64,000 nt of DNA, from positions 163,631-227,630 of the forward strand of contig NZ_BOMS01000053.1 of the NCBI RefSeq assembly GCF_016862315.1, in the 5' to 3' direction. The stretch comes from Actinoplanes palleronii. Its GTDB lineage: Bacteria > Actinomycetota > Actinomycetes > Mycobacteriales > Micromonosporaceae. A program made the position numbers and the translations under genes. Under the pieces are notes generated by a model, which was given only the letters and a program-made list of their open reading frames with translations, was not told where the DNA came from and did not search any database. Positions 8,082 through 16,677 of the stretch are shown piece by piece (within the stretch, counting starts at the first letter, position 1; every line of letters begins with the position of its first letter).

Positions 8082-8262
8082 GAGAGCATGGTGGCCGTGG
8101 CATCGACAACAAAGAATGTCGTGCGGGGCGGTGCGGGGTGAACAACGCGTGGCGGGGGAAGGTTTCGCCTTCCGGGGGCGCGACTGTTCACCCGTCGTAC
8201 CCATTGGTGTTCTTGGATTTTTGTGGTCTGCCCCGCCACCTGAGAAGAGGGATCACACCCCG

Positions 8263-9168
8263 ATGGGTATCCACAGAACCCGGCCACCCCTGCTGGTCGC
8301 CTCGGCCGCCCTGCTGATGGCCGCCACCGCTGCCGTGGTCGTCGCCACCAGCGGCCCGGCCACCGCGACCCTGACCGCCTCCGCCGACCCGGTGTTCGTC
8401 GGCGCCGGTGACATCGCCAACTCGGCGACCGGCGACACCGCCACGGCGGCCCTGCTCGACGGGATCGCCGGCACCGTCTACACGCTCGGCGACAACGTCT
8501 ACAACAGTGGCACCGCCGCCGAGTTCAGCAGCTACTACGCGCCGACCTGGGGACGGTTCAAGTCGCGGACCCGGCCCGCGCCGGGCAACCACGACTACGT
8601 GACCTCGGGCGCGAGCGGGTACTACAACTACTTCGGCAGCCAGGCGGGCACGTCCGGGGTGGGCTACTACTCGTACGACCTGGGCGGCTGGCACATCGTG
8701 TCGCTGAACTCGAACGTCGGCATGTCGGCGGGCTCGGCGCAGGAGAAGTGGCTGCGCGCCGACCTGGCGGCCAGTACGAAGTCGTGCACGCTGGCGTACT
8801 GGCACCACCCGCTGTTCACGTCCAGTTCGAACCACGCCCCGTCCACCGGGACCCGGCCGCTCTACCAGGCGCTCTACGACTACAACGCGGACGTGGTGCT
8901 CTGGGGCCACAACCACGTCTACGAGCGCTTCGACCCGATGAACCCGAGCGGCGCGCTGGACACCGCCCGCGGTCTGCGTGCCTGGGTGGCCGGGATGGGC
9001 GGCGCCGACCACTACAACTTCGGCACCATCCAGCCGAACAGCGCGGCCCGCAACAACAACACGTTCGGCGTTCTCAAGTTCACCCTGCACGCCGGATCGT
9101 ACGACTGGCAGTTCGTGCCGGTCGCCGGCAAGACCTACACCGACAGCGGCACCGCCGGCTGCCACTGA
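8263..9168 (+). CDS. Secreted calcineurin-like metallophosphoesterase
   Basis: 301 residues with an N-terminal signal peptide (basic HRTRPP, then a hydrophobic VASAALLMAATAAVVV stretch and an Ala-rich cleavage region near residue 40). The binuclear-metal motifs are in order: GAGDIA (45), TLGDNVY (72), PGNHDY (107), HHPLF (180) and GHNHVYERF (218). It resembles the catalytic domain of extracellular purple-acid-type phosphatases. Substrate is unknown. Transcribed divergently from the MFS/propeller pair. A purine-rich GAAGAGGG lies upstream of the ATG. A GC-rich hairpin follows the gene. Confidence 0.92.
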   Translation: MGIHRTRPPLLVASAALLMAATAAVVVATSGPATATLTASADPVFVGAGDIANSATGDTATAALLDGIAGTVYTLGDNVYNSGTAAEFSSYYAPTWGRFKSRTRPAPGNHDYVTSGASGYYNYFGSQAGTSGVGYYSYDLGGWHIVSLNSNVGMSAGSAQEKWLRADLAASTKSCTLAYWHHPLFTSSSNHAPSTGTRPLYQALYDYNADVVLWGHNHVYERFDPMNPSGALDTARGLRAWVAGMGGADHYNFGTIQPNSAARNNNTFGVLKFTLHAGSYDWQFVPVAGKTYTDSGTAGCH

Positions 9169-9184
9169 GCCGATATCTCTCGGC

Positions 9185-9217
9185 GGGGCCCAGCAGCGTG
9201 CCGGTATGCTGGGCCCC
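9185..9217 (+). terminator. Strong hairpin after the phosphoesterase gene
   Basis: GGGGCCCAGCA (9185-9195) and TGCTGGGCCCC (9207-9217) form a perfect 11-bp stem with an 11-nt loop. There is no T-run; terminators without a T-run are common in actinomycetes. An ATG follows directly at 9218, opening an 18-codon ORF upstream of pheS (see findings). Confidence 0.7.
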
Positions 9218-9373
9218 ATGTCAGGACTGAGGTCACTGTTTATCCGGCCCGCTGGTCGCGGGCGCCGGGTCTGACACTTTCCTGCGCGACTCCCGTGACC
9301 GGTGGGCTGCGGCTCAGCCGTGCCTCCGTACACTGCCCGATGGTTCATCCGGTGTGAGGGAGTTCGCCCGACC

Positions 9374-10435
9374 ATGTCCTACCGCAACGATCCGTACGAT
9401 CCGAAACAGGCCGTCCTGCTCGCGCCCGAGGCGCTGGAAGCCGCCGTCGCCGACGCCGAGAAGGCGTTCGCGCAGGCCGCCGACCTCGACGCGCTCGCCG
9501 CGCTGAAGTCCGCGCACCTCGGCGACCGCTCGCAGATCTCGCTGGCCCGCCGGGAGATCGGCTCGCTGCCCCCGGCCGCGAAGTCCGACGCCGGCAAGCG
9601 GGTCAACATCGCCCGTCAGGCCGTCCAGGCGGCGTACGACGCCCGCCTCGCCGAGCTCGAAGCCGACCAGGCCGCCCGGGTGCTGCTCGAGGAGCGGGTC
9701 GACGTCACCCTCCCGGTCGCCCGCCGCCCGCGCGGCGCCCGGCACCCGATGACCACGCTGATGGAGCACATGAGCGACATCTTCATCGGGATGGGCTACG
9801 ACATCATCGACGGTCCCCAGCTCGAGCTGGAGTGGGCCAACTTCGACGCGCTCAACATCGGCCCGGACAACCCGGTGCGCGGCGCCTCCGACACGTTCTT
9901 CGTCGACGTGCCCGGCCTGGTGATGCGGACGCACACGTCGCCCGGCCAGGTGCGCACCATGCTCGACCGGCAGCCGCCGATCTACGTGGTCAGCCCGGGC
10001 CGGGTCTACCGGACCGACGAGCTGGACGCCACGCACAGCCCGGTCTTCCACCAGATCGAGGGTCTGGTCATCGACGAGGGCATCACGATGGCCCACCTGC
10101 GCGGCACGCTCGACCACTTCGCCAAGGCGATGTTCGGCGCGGACGCGAAGACCCGCTGGCGGCCGCACTACTTCCCGTTCACCGAGCCGTCCGGCGAGTT
10201 CGACGTCTGGTTCGCCGAGCACCGCGACGGCCCGCGCTGGGTCGAGTGGGGTGGCTGCGGCATGGTCAACCCGCGCGTGCTGGTGGCCTGCGGTATCGAC
10301 CCGGAGAAGTACTCCGGCTTCGCGTTCGGCATGGGCGTGGACCGCACCCTGATGTTCCGCAACGGGGTGAGCGACATGCGCGACATGGTCGAGGGCGACG
10401 TGCGCTTCACCACGAACTTCGGAATGGAGGCCTGA
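9374..10435 (+). CDS. pheS: Phenylalanine-tRNA ligase alpha subunit
   Basis: Catalytic subunit of the alpha2-beta2 synthetase that charges tRNA-Phe. 353 residues from ATG 9374, which has a GAGGGAG site 13 nt upstream. The N-terminal coiled-coil (about 15-95) is followed by the class II core: GARHPMTTLMEHMSDIF, motif 2 region TDELDATHSPVFHQIEGL and motif 3 FAFGMGVDRTLMFRNGVSD. Upstream in-frame sequence to 9302 lacks a start with a ribosome binding site. pheT follows after 4 nt, so the two subunits are made together. Confidence 0.98.
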   Translation: MSYRNDPYDPKQAVLLAPEALEAAVADAEKAFAQAADLDALAALKSAHLGDRSQISLARREIGSLPPAAKSDAGKRVNIARQAVQAAYDARLAELEADQAARVLLEERVDVTLPVARRPRGARHPMTTLMEHMSDIFIGMGYDIIDGPQLELEWANFDALNIGPDNPVRGASDTFFVDVPGLVMRTHTSPGQVRTMLDRQPPIYVVSPGRVYRTDELDATHSPVFHQIEGLVIDEGITMAHLRGTLDHFAKAMFGADAKTRWRPHYFPFTEPSGEFDVWFAEHRDGPRWVEWGGCGMVNPRVLVACGIDPEKYSGFAFGMGVDRTLMFRNGVSDMRDMVEGDVRFTTNFGMEA

Positions 10436-10439
10436 GGAC

Positions 10440-12917
10440 ATGAAGACGTCACTGTCGTGGCTCCGCGAATACGTCGAGCTGCCCGCGGACCTCTCCGCGA
10501 CCCGCCTCGACGAGGCGCTGACCAACCTCGGCATGGAGGTCGAGTCGATCGTCGACCAGGCCGCCACCATCCGCGGTGACCTGGTCGTCGGCCGGGTCCT
10601 GACGATCGAGGAACTGACCGGCTTCAAGAAGCCGATCCGGTTCTGCACGGTCGACGTGGGGCGCGACGCGCCGCAGGAGATCGTTTGCGGTGCCCGCAAC
10701 TTCGCCGAAGGCGATCTCGTGGTCACGATCCTGCCCGGCGGCGAGCTTCCCGGTGGTTTCACGATCGGAGCCCGCAAGACGTACGGGCGGAACTCGCACG
10801 GGATGATCTGCTCGTCGGCCGAGCTCGGGCTCTCCGGCGACCACGACGGCATCATCGTGCTGCCGGCCGGCTCGGCCACGCCGGGTGTCGACGCGCGCCC
10901 GGTGGTCGGGCTGGACGAGATCCTGGTCGAGGTGGAGATCACCCCCGACCGCGGTTACGAGATGAGCGTCCGCGGCATCGCCCGGGAGCTGGCCACCCAC
11001 TTCGGTGTGCCGTTCACCGACCCGGCCGCTGCCCAGGCCGCCCCGGCGACCCCGGACGCGCCGTACGCCGTCACGATCGAGGACACCGTCGGGTGTGACC
11101 GGTTCTCGGCGCGCGTGGTGCGCGGCATCGACCCGGCGGCCCCGTCGCCGGCCTGGATGCAGCGCCGCCTGATCGCGTCCGGCATCCGGGCCATCTCGCT
11201 GCCGGTCGACATCACCAACTACCTGATGCTCGAGTTCGGTCAGCCGATGCACGTCTTCGACCTGCAGCGGCTCAGCGGCGGCCTGCTGGTGCGCCGCGCC
11301 CACCCGGGCGAGAAGCTGACCACCCTGGACGGCGTCGCCCGTGTGCTGGACGCCGAGGACATGGTGATCTGCGACGAGACCGGGCCGATCTCGCTCGCCG
11401 CCGTGATGGGCGGCGAGACCAGCGAGTGGCAGCAGGGCACCGTCGACGTGCTCCTCGAGGCCGCGCACTGGGACCCGGTGATGGTCGGCCGGACCGCGCG
11501 CCGCCACAAGCTGTTCAGCGAGGCCGCCAAGCGCTGGGAGCGCGGTGTCGACCCGCAGCTGACCCTGGCCGCGCTGGAACGGGCCGTCGCGATCCTGATC
11601 GAGCACGCCGGCGGCACCGCCGACGAGCGGGTCCTCGACATCGACCACGTCGTCGCACCGGCCGCCATCACGCTGCCGGCCGAGGCGCCCGCGCAGCTGA
11701 TCGGGCTGCCGTACACGTCGGCCAAGGTCGCCGAGTTGCTCACCGCGGTGGGCTGCGCGGTGACCGGCGTCGAGGTGCTCGAGGTCGTGCCGCCGAGCTG
11801 GCGTCCCGACCTGCAGGCACCGGTCGACCTGATCGAGGAGGTGGCCCGGCTCGGCGGTTACAACGAGATCCCGAGCCTGCTGCCCCGGGCCGTTGCCAGC
11901 AACGGGCTCACCCCGGGTCAGCGCCGCCGCCGTTCGATCGGCCGGGCGATGGCCGAGAACGGGTACGTCGAGGTGCTGTCCTACCCGTTCGTCGCCCCGG
12001 GCACCGCGGACCAGCTCGGGCTGCCCGTCGACGACCCGCGGCGCAGCGCGGTACGGCTGACCAACCCGCTCTCCGAGGAGGAGCCGCTGCTGCGGACCAC
12101 CCTGCTCGGGCCGCTGCTCGGCACGCTCAAGCGCAACCTGGGCCGGGGCCGCCGCGACGTCGCCCTCTACGAGACCGGCACGGTGTTCCTGCCGCACCTG
12201 TCCGCGGGCACCCCGCCGGCGCTGGGTGTCGACCGGCGGCCGACCGACGAGGAGTGGGCGCAGGCCAACGCGATCGTGCCGGAGCAGCCGTGGCACCTCG
12301 CCGCGGTGCTGGCCGGTGACATCGAACCGGCCGGTTGGTGGGGCGCGGGTCGCGCGGCCGGCTGGGCGGACGCCATCGAGGCGGCCCGGACCGCACTCAG
12401 CGCGGCCGGTGTCCCGGCCGTCCGGGTGACGGTGCGCGCGGCCGAGCAGGCGCCGTGGCACCCGGGCCGGTGCGCCGCGATCCTGGTCGGCGACACCGTG
12501 ATCGGGTACGCCGGCGAGCTGCACCCGGCCGTGCTCTCCGCCCTCGACCTGCCCAAGCGCACCAGCGCCATGGAGATCGACCTGGACGTCCTGCCGGATG
12601 CCCCGGTGGTGGACGCTCCGTACATCTCCACGTTCCCGCCCGCGCTGATCGACGTGGCGCTGGTGCTCGACCGCGCGGTCCCGGCCGGCGAGGTGCAGAC
12701 CGCGCTGGCCGAGGGCGCGGGGGAGTTGCTGGAGTCGGTCGCGCTCTTCGACGTGTACGAGTCGGAGCAGCTCGGCGAGGGGAAGCGGTCGCTGGCCTAC
12801 AAGCTGACGTTCCGCGCTCCGGACCGCACGCTGACCTCGGAGGAGACGATCACCGCCCGCGACGCCGCGGTGGCCGTCACGGCGTCCCGTTTCGGCGCCG
12901 TCCTGCGCGGCGCCTGA
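10440..12917 (+). CDS. pheT: Phenylalanine-tRNA ligase beta subunit
   Basis: 825 residues, normal for bacterial PheT. In order: N-terminal B1 segment with SLSWLREYVELP, an OB-fold tRNA-binding domain (about 40-150, VVGRVLTIEELTG and CGARNFAEGDLV), B3/B4 editing domain (about 210-390), B5 DNA-binding-like domain (about 400-475), a catalytic-like core (about 490-690) and a C-terminal FDX-ACB anticodon-binding domain (about 735-825, starting near STFPPALIDVALVLD). Follows pheS with a 4-nt gap. A perfect 13-bp hairpin ends the operon. Confidence 0.98.
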   Translation: MKTSLSWLREYVELPADLSATRLDEALTNLGMEVESIVDQAATIRGDLVVGRVLTIEELTGFKKPIRFCTVDVGRDAPQEIVCGARNFAEGDLVVTILPGGELPGGFTIGARKTYGRNSHGMICSSAELGLSGDHDGIIVLPAGSATPGVDARPVVGLDEILVEVEITPDRGYEMSVRGIARELATHFGVPFTDPAAAQAAPATPDAPYAVTIEDTVGCDRFSARVVRGIDPAAPSPAWMQRRLIASGIRAISLPVDITNYLMLEFGQPMHVFDLQRLSGGLLVRRAHPGEKLTTLDGVARVLDAEDMVICDETGPISLAAVMGGETSEWQQGTVDVLLEAAHWDPVMVGRTARRHKLFSEAAKRWERGVDPQLTLAALERAVAILIEHAGGTADERVLDIDHVVAPAAITLPAEAPAQLIGLPYTSAKVAELLTAVGCAVTGVEVLEVVPPSWRPDLQAPVDLIEEVARLGGYNEIPSLLPRAVASNGLTPGQRRRRSIGRAMAENGYVEVLSYPFVAPGTADQLGLPVDDPRRSAVRLTNPLSEEEPLLRTTLLGPLLGTLKRNLGRGRRDVALYETGTVFLPHLSAGTPPALGVDRRPTDEEWAQANAIVPEQPWHLAAVLAGDIEPAGWWGAGRAAGWADAIEAARTALSAAGVPAVRVTVRAAEQAPWHPGRCAAILVGDTVIGYAGELHPAVLSALDLPKRTSAMEIDLDVLPDAPVVDAPYISTFPPALIDVALVLDRAVPAGEVQTALAEGAGELLESVALFDVYESEQLGEGKRSLAYKLTFRAPDRTLTSEETITARDAAVAVTASRFGAVLRGA

Positions 12918-12929
12918 CCATCCCTGGAG

Positions 12930-12960
12930 AAGGGCCCGCGGCGACGTGCCGCGGGCCCTT
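12930..12960 (+). terminator. Terminator hairpin after pheT
   Basis: AAGGGCCCGCGGC (12930-12942) and GCCGCGGGCCCTT (12948-12960) pair over 13 bp with a 5-nt GACGT loop, starting 13 nt past the pheT stop. The A-start and T-end of the stem allow it to work from either direction. Confidence 0.88.
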
Positions 12961-13007
12961 CCTCATGTCCAGCCGGCCCGGACGCGCGCGATGTCCGCGT
13001 TCCGCAC

Positions 13008-13110
13008 GGCCGCAGCGCGTGTCACGGGGTCGGCTGGTGCTCAGGGGTGTCTCGGACGGGTTGGGGCACCCCTGAGCACCAGCCGGGGAATCGGGAGCCG
13101 CGCTGCGGTC
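13008..13110. repeat. Intergenic palindrome family, copy A (pheT/MFS convergence)
   Basis: Inner arms 13031-13049 and 13067-13085 are perfect 19-bp inverted repeats beginning CGGCTGGTGCTCAGGGGTG, with a 17-nt loop. An outer inverted repeat brackets them: CCGCAGCGCG (13010-13019) against CGCGCTGCGG (13099-13108). The 20-mer at 13236-13255 in the same gap is identical to the reverse complement of 21769-21788 beside copy B. The copy lies between converging genes. The remaining intergenic bases to 13257 hold nothing else I recognise. Confidence 0.9.
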
Positions 13111-13257
13111 CGGGGTGGGGCGGGCCTGGCGAGGGTGACCAAGAGCTACACCCGTGAGGCGTGCAGCGATCGGGAGTGGGTGCGGCGTGGAGTGGAGACC
13201 CGGGACCTGCTTGCTGCGGTTGTCCGGGGTCGAGGTCGTACCGAAAAGGGGTTGGGG

Positions 13258-14673
13258 TCAGCGGGCCTTGCGGCTTTCCGCGCTGAGCCGGGTCAGCGAG
13301 CGGTCGGCGAGGATCAGGACCAGCAGCAGGGCGGCGACCGCGATCAGGAACCAGGCGACGTCGTGCAGGCCCGCGGTGTCGGCGCCGTGGCGGAAGAACG
13401 CGCCGTAGGCGGCGGAGGCGACCATCGCGCCGAGGTAGCTGAACGTGCGCAGCAGGCCGGCCGACGCGCCGATCCGGGCCGGGTCGGCCTGGAAGTAGAC
13501 GGCGTTCTGGTTGGCGAGGCTGTGCAGGCCCTGCGGGAGGCCGCAGATCACCGAGATCAGTACCAGGATCAGAATCGGACTGCTGTCGTGCAGGGTCAGC
13601 ATCAGGGCCGCGGCGGCGAGCTGGGCGACCGTGCCGACCAGGAGCTTGGCCCGGAAGCCGGCGCGCCGGCCGGTGATCGTGGAGACACCGATGGCGACCA
13701 GGGACATCGGCAGCAGGATCAGGCCGGCGTGCGAGGGGCCCAGGCCCCGGCCGGCCTCCAGCCACTGGGTGAAGCCGTAGATCACCGCGTACGCGATGGT
13801 CTGTGCCAGCAGCGCGCGGGCATACGTGGCGATCAGCGGGGTGTTGCCGCCGAAGACCCGCAGGTCGATGAAGGGCTCGGGGAAGCGGAGCTCGCGGACG
13901 GCGAACCCGGCGCCGGCGGCGAGGGCGAGCCCGAGCAGCCAGAGGTCGGCGACGGCCGGGTCCATCAGGAAGAGCATCAGGGCGGTGAGGGTGCCGGCGA
14001 AGAGCAGGATGCCCGGGATGTCGAAGGAGGCGCCGGTCTTCTGCTGCGGAGTGGCGCGGGGCAGCCGCAGCCAGCCCAGCACGAACGTGACCAGGGCGAC
14101 CGGGATGTTGATCGCGAAGACCGTGCGCCAGCCGCCGGCCCCGATCAGCAGGCCGCCGAGGGTCGGGCCGATCACCACGATGGTCTGCGCGGACACCGAC
14201 AGCAGGGTGAGCACCGAGGCCGGGCTGTCCACGCCGGTGCGGCGGGCCTCGCTGCGGATCAGGTACATGGCGGCCGGGTAGCCGGCGCAGGTGCCCAGGC
14301 CGAGCAGCACCCGGGCGGCGATCAGCACCCCGAGCGACGGTGCGAGCGTGCCGATCAGCCCGGCGATCCCGACCAGGGCGGAGCCGGCCAGGTGCAGGCG
14401 GCGGGCGCCGTAACGGTCGACCAGCCGGCCGACGACGGGCTGACCGGTGGCGGTGGCCAGGTAGAGCGCGGAGACCAGCCAGGCGGTGTCGGCCGGCGGC
14501 GCGCCGAGCGCGATGCCGATCGGGACGAGCGCGACCGCGAGCATCGACGAGTTGACCGGGTTCAGGATCGACCCCAGCACCATCGGGACGATCAGCCGCC
14601 GGTCGAAGCCGCGCCCGGCAACCTGATCCGCAGCGGTCCGGTCGGGAGTGGTCTGGCCGGAACCGGACTTCAC
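13258..14673 (-). CDS. MFS drug-efflux transporter (DHA2/EmrB-QacA type)
   Basis: Proton-driven export permease, 471 residues, with many hydrophobic helices. The first helix ends in a SILNPVNSSMLAVALVPIG motif and the next loop carries GQPVVGRLVDRYGARRL (motif A). The motif-C-like segment after helix 4 and a long central region with EPFIDLRVF are typical of EmrB/QacA efflux pumps. The start is GTG overlapping the marR stop (GTGA), so regulator and pump are one leftward operon under the MarR operator. It probably exports a toxic or signalling compound sensed by the MarR protein. The substrate cannot be told from sequence. Confidence 0.92.
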   Translation of the reverse strand: MKSGSGQTTPDRTAADQVAGRGFDRRLIVPMVLGSILNPVNSSMLAVALVPIGIALGAPPADTAWLVSALYLATATGQPVVGRLVDRYGARRLHLAGSALVGIAGLIGTLAPSLGVLIAARVLLGLGTCAGYPAAMYLIRSEARRTGVDSPASVLTLLSVSAQTIVVIGPTLGGLLIGAGGWRTVFAINIPVALVTFVLGWLRLPRATPQQKTGASFDIPGILLFAGTLTALMLFLMDPAVADLWLLGLALAAGAGFAVRELRFPEPFIDLRVFGGNTPLIATYARALLAQTIAYAVIYGFTQWLEAGRGLGPSHAGLILLPMSLVAIGVSTITGRRAGFRAKLLVGTVAQLAAAALMLTLHDSSPILILVLISVICGLPQGLHSLANQNAVYFQADPARIGASAGLLRTFSYLGAMVASAAYGAFFRHGADTAGLHDVAWFLIAVAALLLVLILADRSLTRLSAESRKAR

Positions 14674-15131
14674 CGGTCGGCCAGCCGGTCCAGCAGGGTC
14701 ATCGCCTCGAGGACCGTCTGCCGCTCGGCCTCGGTGAAGTGGTCGGTCAGTGAGCGGGTCAGCCACTCGTCGCGCTGCCGCCGGGAGCCCGCGATCGCCT
14801 CACGGCCGACGTCGGTGAGGGAGACGAGTTGCCGCCGGCCGTCGGCCGGGTCAGGAGTGCGCTGGATCAGGCCCTGCTCGCCGATCGCGGCGAGGATGGC
14901 CGCCATCGACTGCGGGCGGACCCGCTCGGCGGCGGCCAGATCGCTCATCGAGGCGGGACCACCCCGGTCGATCCGGCTCAGCACGGACGTCTGCGAGGGG
15001 GTGAGCTCACCGAGCCCGGCGACCTCACGCAGCCGCCGCCGCAGCCGGCTGAACACCACCCGGATCTCGCCGGCGGCCTGAGCTGCCGAAACGGGAATGC
15101 CGGCCTCGACCGTGGGAGTCTCACTCATCAC
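14670..15131 (-). CDS. MarR-family transcriptional regulator
   Basis: 153-residue winged-helix dimeric repressor. Recognition region: LTPSQTSVLSRIDRGGPASM, then LAAAERVRPQSMAAILAAIG, followed by the wing GLIQRTPDPADGRRQLVSLT with the DxRxxxLxLT pattern of MarR proteins. The first gene of a two-gene unit with the efflux pump (GTGA overlap). A perfect 14-bp palindrome lies 16 nt upstream of its start, suggesting autoregulation and pump induction when a ligand binds. Confidence 0.95.
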   Translation of the reverse strand: MMSETPTVEAGIPVSAAQAAGEIRVVFSRLRRRLREVAGLGELTPSQTSVLSRIDRGGPASMSDLAAAERVRPQSMAAILAAIGEQGLIQRTPDPADGRRQLVSLTDVGREAIAGSRRQRDEWLTRSLTDHFTEAERQTVLEAMTLLDRLADR

Positions 15132-15146
15132 CCCACGGTAAAACCT

Positions 15147-15160
15147 TCAGTTGAAACTGA
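15147..15160. promoter_or_regulatory. Probable MarR operator
   Basis: TCAGTT-GA-AACTGA, a perfect 6+2+6 palindrome in the 50-bp gap upstream of marR. This A/T-rich patch stands out in GC-rich DNA. It is the only candidate control site for the marR-efflux operon. Confidence 0.65.
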
Positions 15161-15181
15161 CCAGTCCAGGCTGAAGAAAAA

Positions 15182-15997
15182 TCAGTCCCACCAGAACTCC
15201 CACTGCTCGGCGCCGACCAGCTCGGCCGCGTAGTCCTCCAGCGACTCGGTGCCCTGGGTGATGGTGTCCGGGCAGAAGGCCAGGTGCTCGGCGGCCACCA
15301 GCCGGGCATGGTCCCGGTCGCGCGGCGGCGCGGCCACGCTCAGGATCATGGTGTCGAAGCCGAGCGCGATCAGCCGGGCGCCGAACCGGTCCTCCCAGCT
15401 GCGAAGGACCGCGGAGAAGCGGGCGGTGTCGTTCTCGTGGTTGACCGGGCCGGTCCAGCCGATCAGGGCCGGCAGGTCGGCGCCGCGCGGGCACCGGGCC
15501 AGGCCGAGCCGGGCGTCGGTGACCCGGTCGAAGTCGACGAGCAGCTCGGCGACCTCGGCCGCGTGCCGCTCCGGGTCGGTGCCGCCGGTGCCGGGCGGGG
15601 CGAAGCCGGGCCAGCCGTCGAAGAACGGCGCGACATTCGCACCGACCTCGTCGAGCTCCTCCGGATCGTCCGGGATGTGGCCGTCGAACCAGTCGCGCAG
15701 CAGGACGGCCGGGTCGTGATCACCCGGGTCGGTGGTGATCATCTGCGGCCGGAGCTCGCCGGTCTCCCACGGGCGCAGCGGCGACTCGGGCCGGAGCCCG
15801 CTGAGGAACACCGGCCACAGCCCGGACTCGGCGAACTGCGCGTGCGCACTGCTCCACCAGCCGGCCCCGACCCGCGCCTGACTGACCCAGATCAGCCCCT
15901 GCGCGAAACGCCACGCCCCACCGGCCGGATCACTGGCCAGCCCCGGCCCGGCGGCCGCGGGCGAAGGAGACGACGGTTGGCGTCGCTTGAAGAACAT
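15182..15997 (-). CDS. DUF4253-domain protein
   Basis: Cytosolic protein, 271 residues, function unknown. The C-terminal half (about 155-271) has the DUF4253 pattern I recall from Streptomyces proteins: GWTGPVNHENDTARFSAVL, SWEDRFGARLIALGFDT, LSVAAPP, AAEHLAFCPD and a terminal FWWD. The N-terminal half holds WxxA-type segments but no motif I know. Ends 50 nt upstream of marR in the same direction, so it could read into the marR promoter. Confidence 0.82.
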   Translation of the reverse strand: MFFKRRQPSSPSPAAAGPGLASDPAGGAWRFAQGLIWVSQARVGAGWWSSAHAQFAESGLWPVFLSGLRPESPLRPWETGELRPQMITTDPGDHDPAVLLRDWFDGHIPDDPEELDEVGANVAPFFDGWPGFAPPGTGGTDPERHAAEVAELLVDFDRVTDARLGLARCPRGADLPALIGWTGPVNHENDTARFSAVLRSWEDRFGARLIALGFDTMILSVAAPPRDRDHARLVAAEHLAFCPDTITQGTESLEDYAAELVGAEQWEFWWD

Positions 15998-16006
15998 GCC
16001 CGCACG

Positions 16007-16312
16007 CTAACCAGCGGGTGTGACAGTTTCCCGGAGCAGCAGTCTGGCCTGCGGCCGCTCATCCGGATCGAGCCGCGCGCACCCGGCCTCCACCAGCTCC
16101 CACGGCCCCGCCGCCAGCGCAGTGTCGATCACCCCGCGGATCCCGTCGACCAGATCCGGCGAGGCGGCGAACAGCACCCGCAGCCGATCACCCTCCGGCG
16201 ACACGGTGGTCCGGTGCGGTGTCGCCCCGCCGAGCGCTGACGTGACCACCGCGCCCGGGTCGGCGCCGTGGGCGCGCCGGAGGATCGCGTGGTGCGCGTA
16301 GACCTGCCGCAT
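16007..16312 (-). CDS. Hypothetical 101-residue protein
   Basis: Small soluble protein without a domain I recognise. N-terminal MRQVYAHHAILRRAHGADPG is followed by short strands and a helix DLVDGIRGVIDTALAAGPWEL, ending with DPDERPQARLLLRETV. Codon use has the G/C-rich third positions of real genes here. Lies 9 nt upstream of the DUF4253 gene in the same direction, so the two are probably co-transcribed. Confidence 0.65.
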   Translation of the reverse strand: MRQVYAHHAILRRAHGADPGAVVTSALGGATPHRTTVSPEGDRLRVLFAASPDLVDGIRGVIDTALAAGPWELVEAGCARLDPDERPQARLLLRETVTPAG

Positions 16313-16387
16313 GGCTGCCCCTTCGCCCGTCGACGGCGTGTCCGCCGGGTGTCCGACGGCGTGTCCGCCGCCAACGGTAGCCCGCGT

Positions 16388-16483
16388 TCACCGGCGGTCG
16401 TTGCGCCGGCGGATCAGGACGACGGAACCCGCGACCACCAGGAGGGTGGGGAGGATGAGTCCCCACATCAGCCATCCGTTCAT
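16388..16483 (-). CDS. Putative 31-residue single-span membrane protein
   Basis: ATG at 16483 opens a 31-codon frame ending TGA at 16388. The peptide has a short polar N-terminus, one hydrophobic helix (WGLILPTLLVVAGSVVLI) and a basic C-terminal tail RRRNDRR, the layout of a small inner-membrane protein with a cytoplasmic tail. 28 of the 32 codons end in G or C, as in neighbouring genes. No clear ribosome binding site is seen, so the call is tentative. Confidence 0.45.
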   Translation of the reverse strand: MNGWLMWGLILPTLLVVAGSVVLIRRRNDRR

Positions 16484-16527
16484 GCGAGCCAGCGTGCCGC
16501 CCCGGAGTCCACCACGGCTCATCCCAG

Positions 16528-16657
16528 CCGGGTGAAAGGCCCGCCGGGTGAAAGGCCCGCCGGGTGAAAGGCCCGCCGGTGGAGAAGGGCCCGCCGGTGG
16601 AGAAGGGGCCGCCGGGTGAAGAGGGGCGCTGGGTGAGAAGGGGCCGCCGGGTGAATG
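16528..16657. repeat. Minisatellite of 16-18 bp units
   Basis: Three perfect head-to-tail copies of the 16-mer CCGGGTGAAAGGCCCG (16528-16575), then two 18-bp variants CCGGTGGAGAAGGGCCCG-like (16576-16611), then decayed copies to about 16657. It fills the gap between the small membrane ORF and the GNAT gene 3' end. Confidence 0.85.
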
Positions 16658-16677
16658 GAACCGGCGGCCCGTCCCGC

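Noticed and set aside
6841..8145. Upstream extension of the propeller gene to 8145
   Set aside because: The extra residues are an out-of-frame reading of the MFS gene; the propeller protein begins at the ATGA overlap at 6840.
12946..15081. Open frame of about 711 codons on the + strand
   Set aside because: It runs antisense through the MFS and marR genes; its translation is Arg/Gly/Gln rich and without domains, the usual by-product of GC-rich coding DNA.
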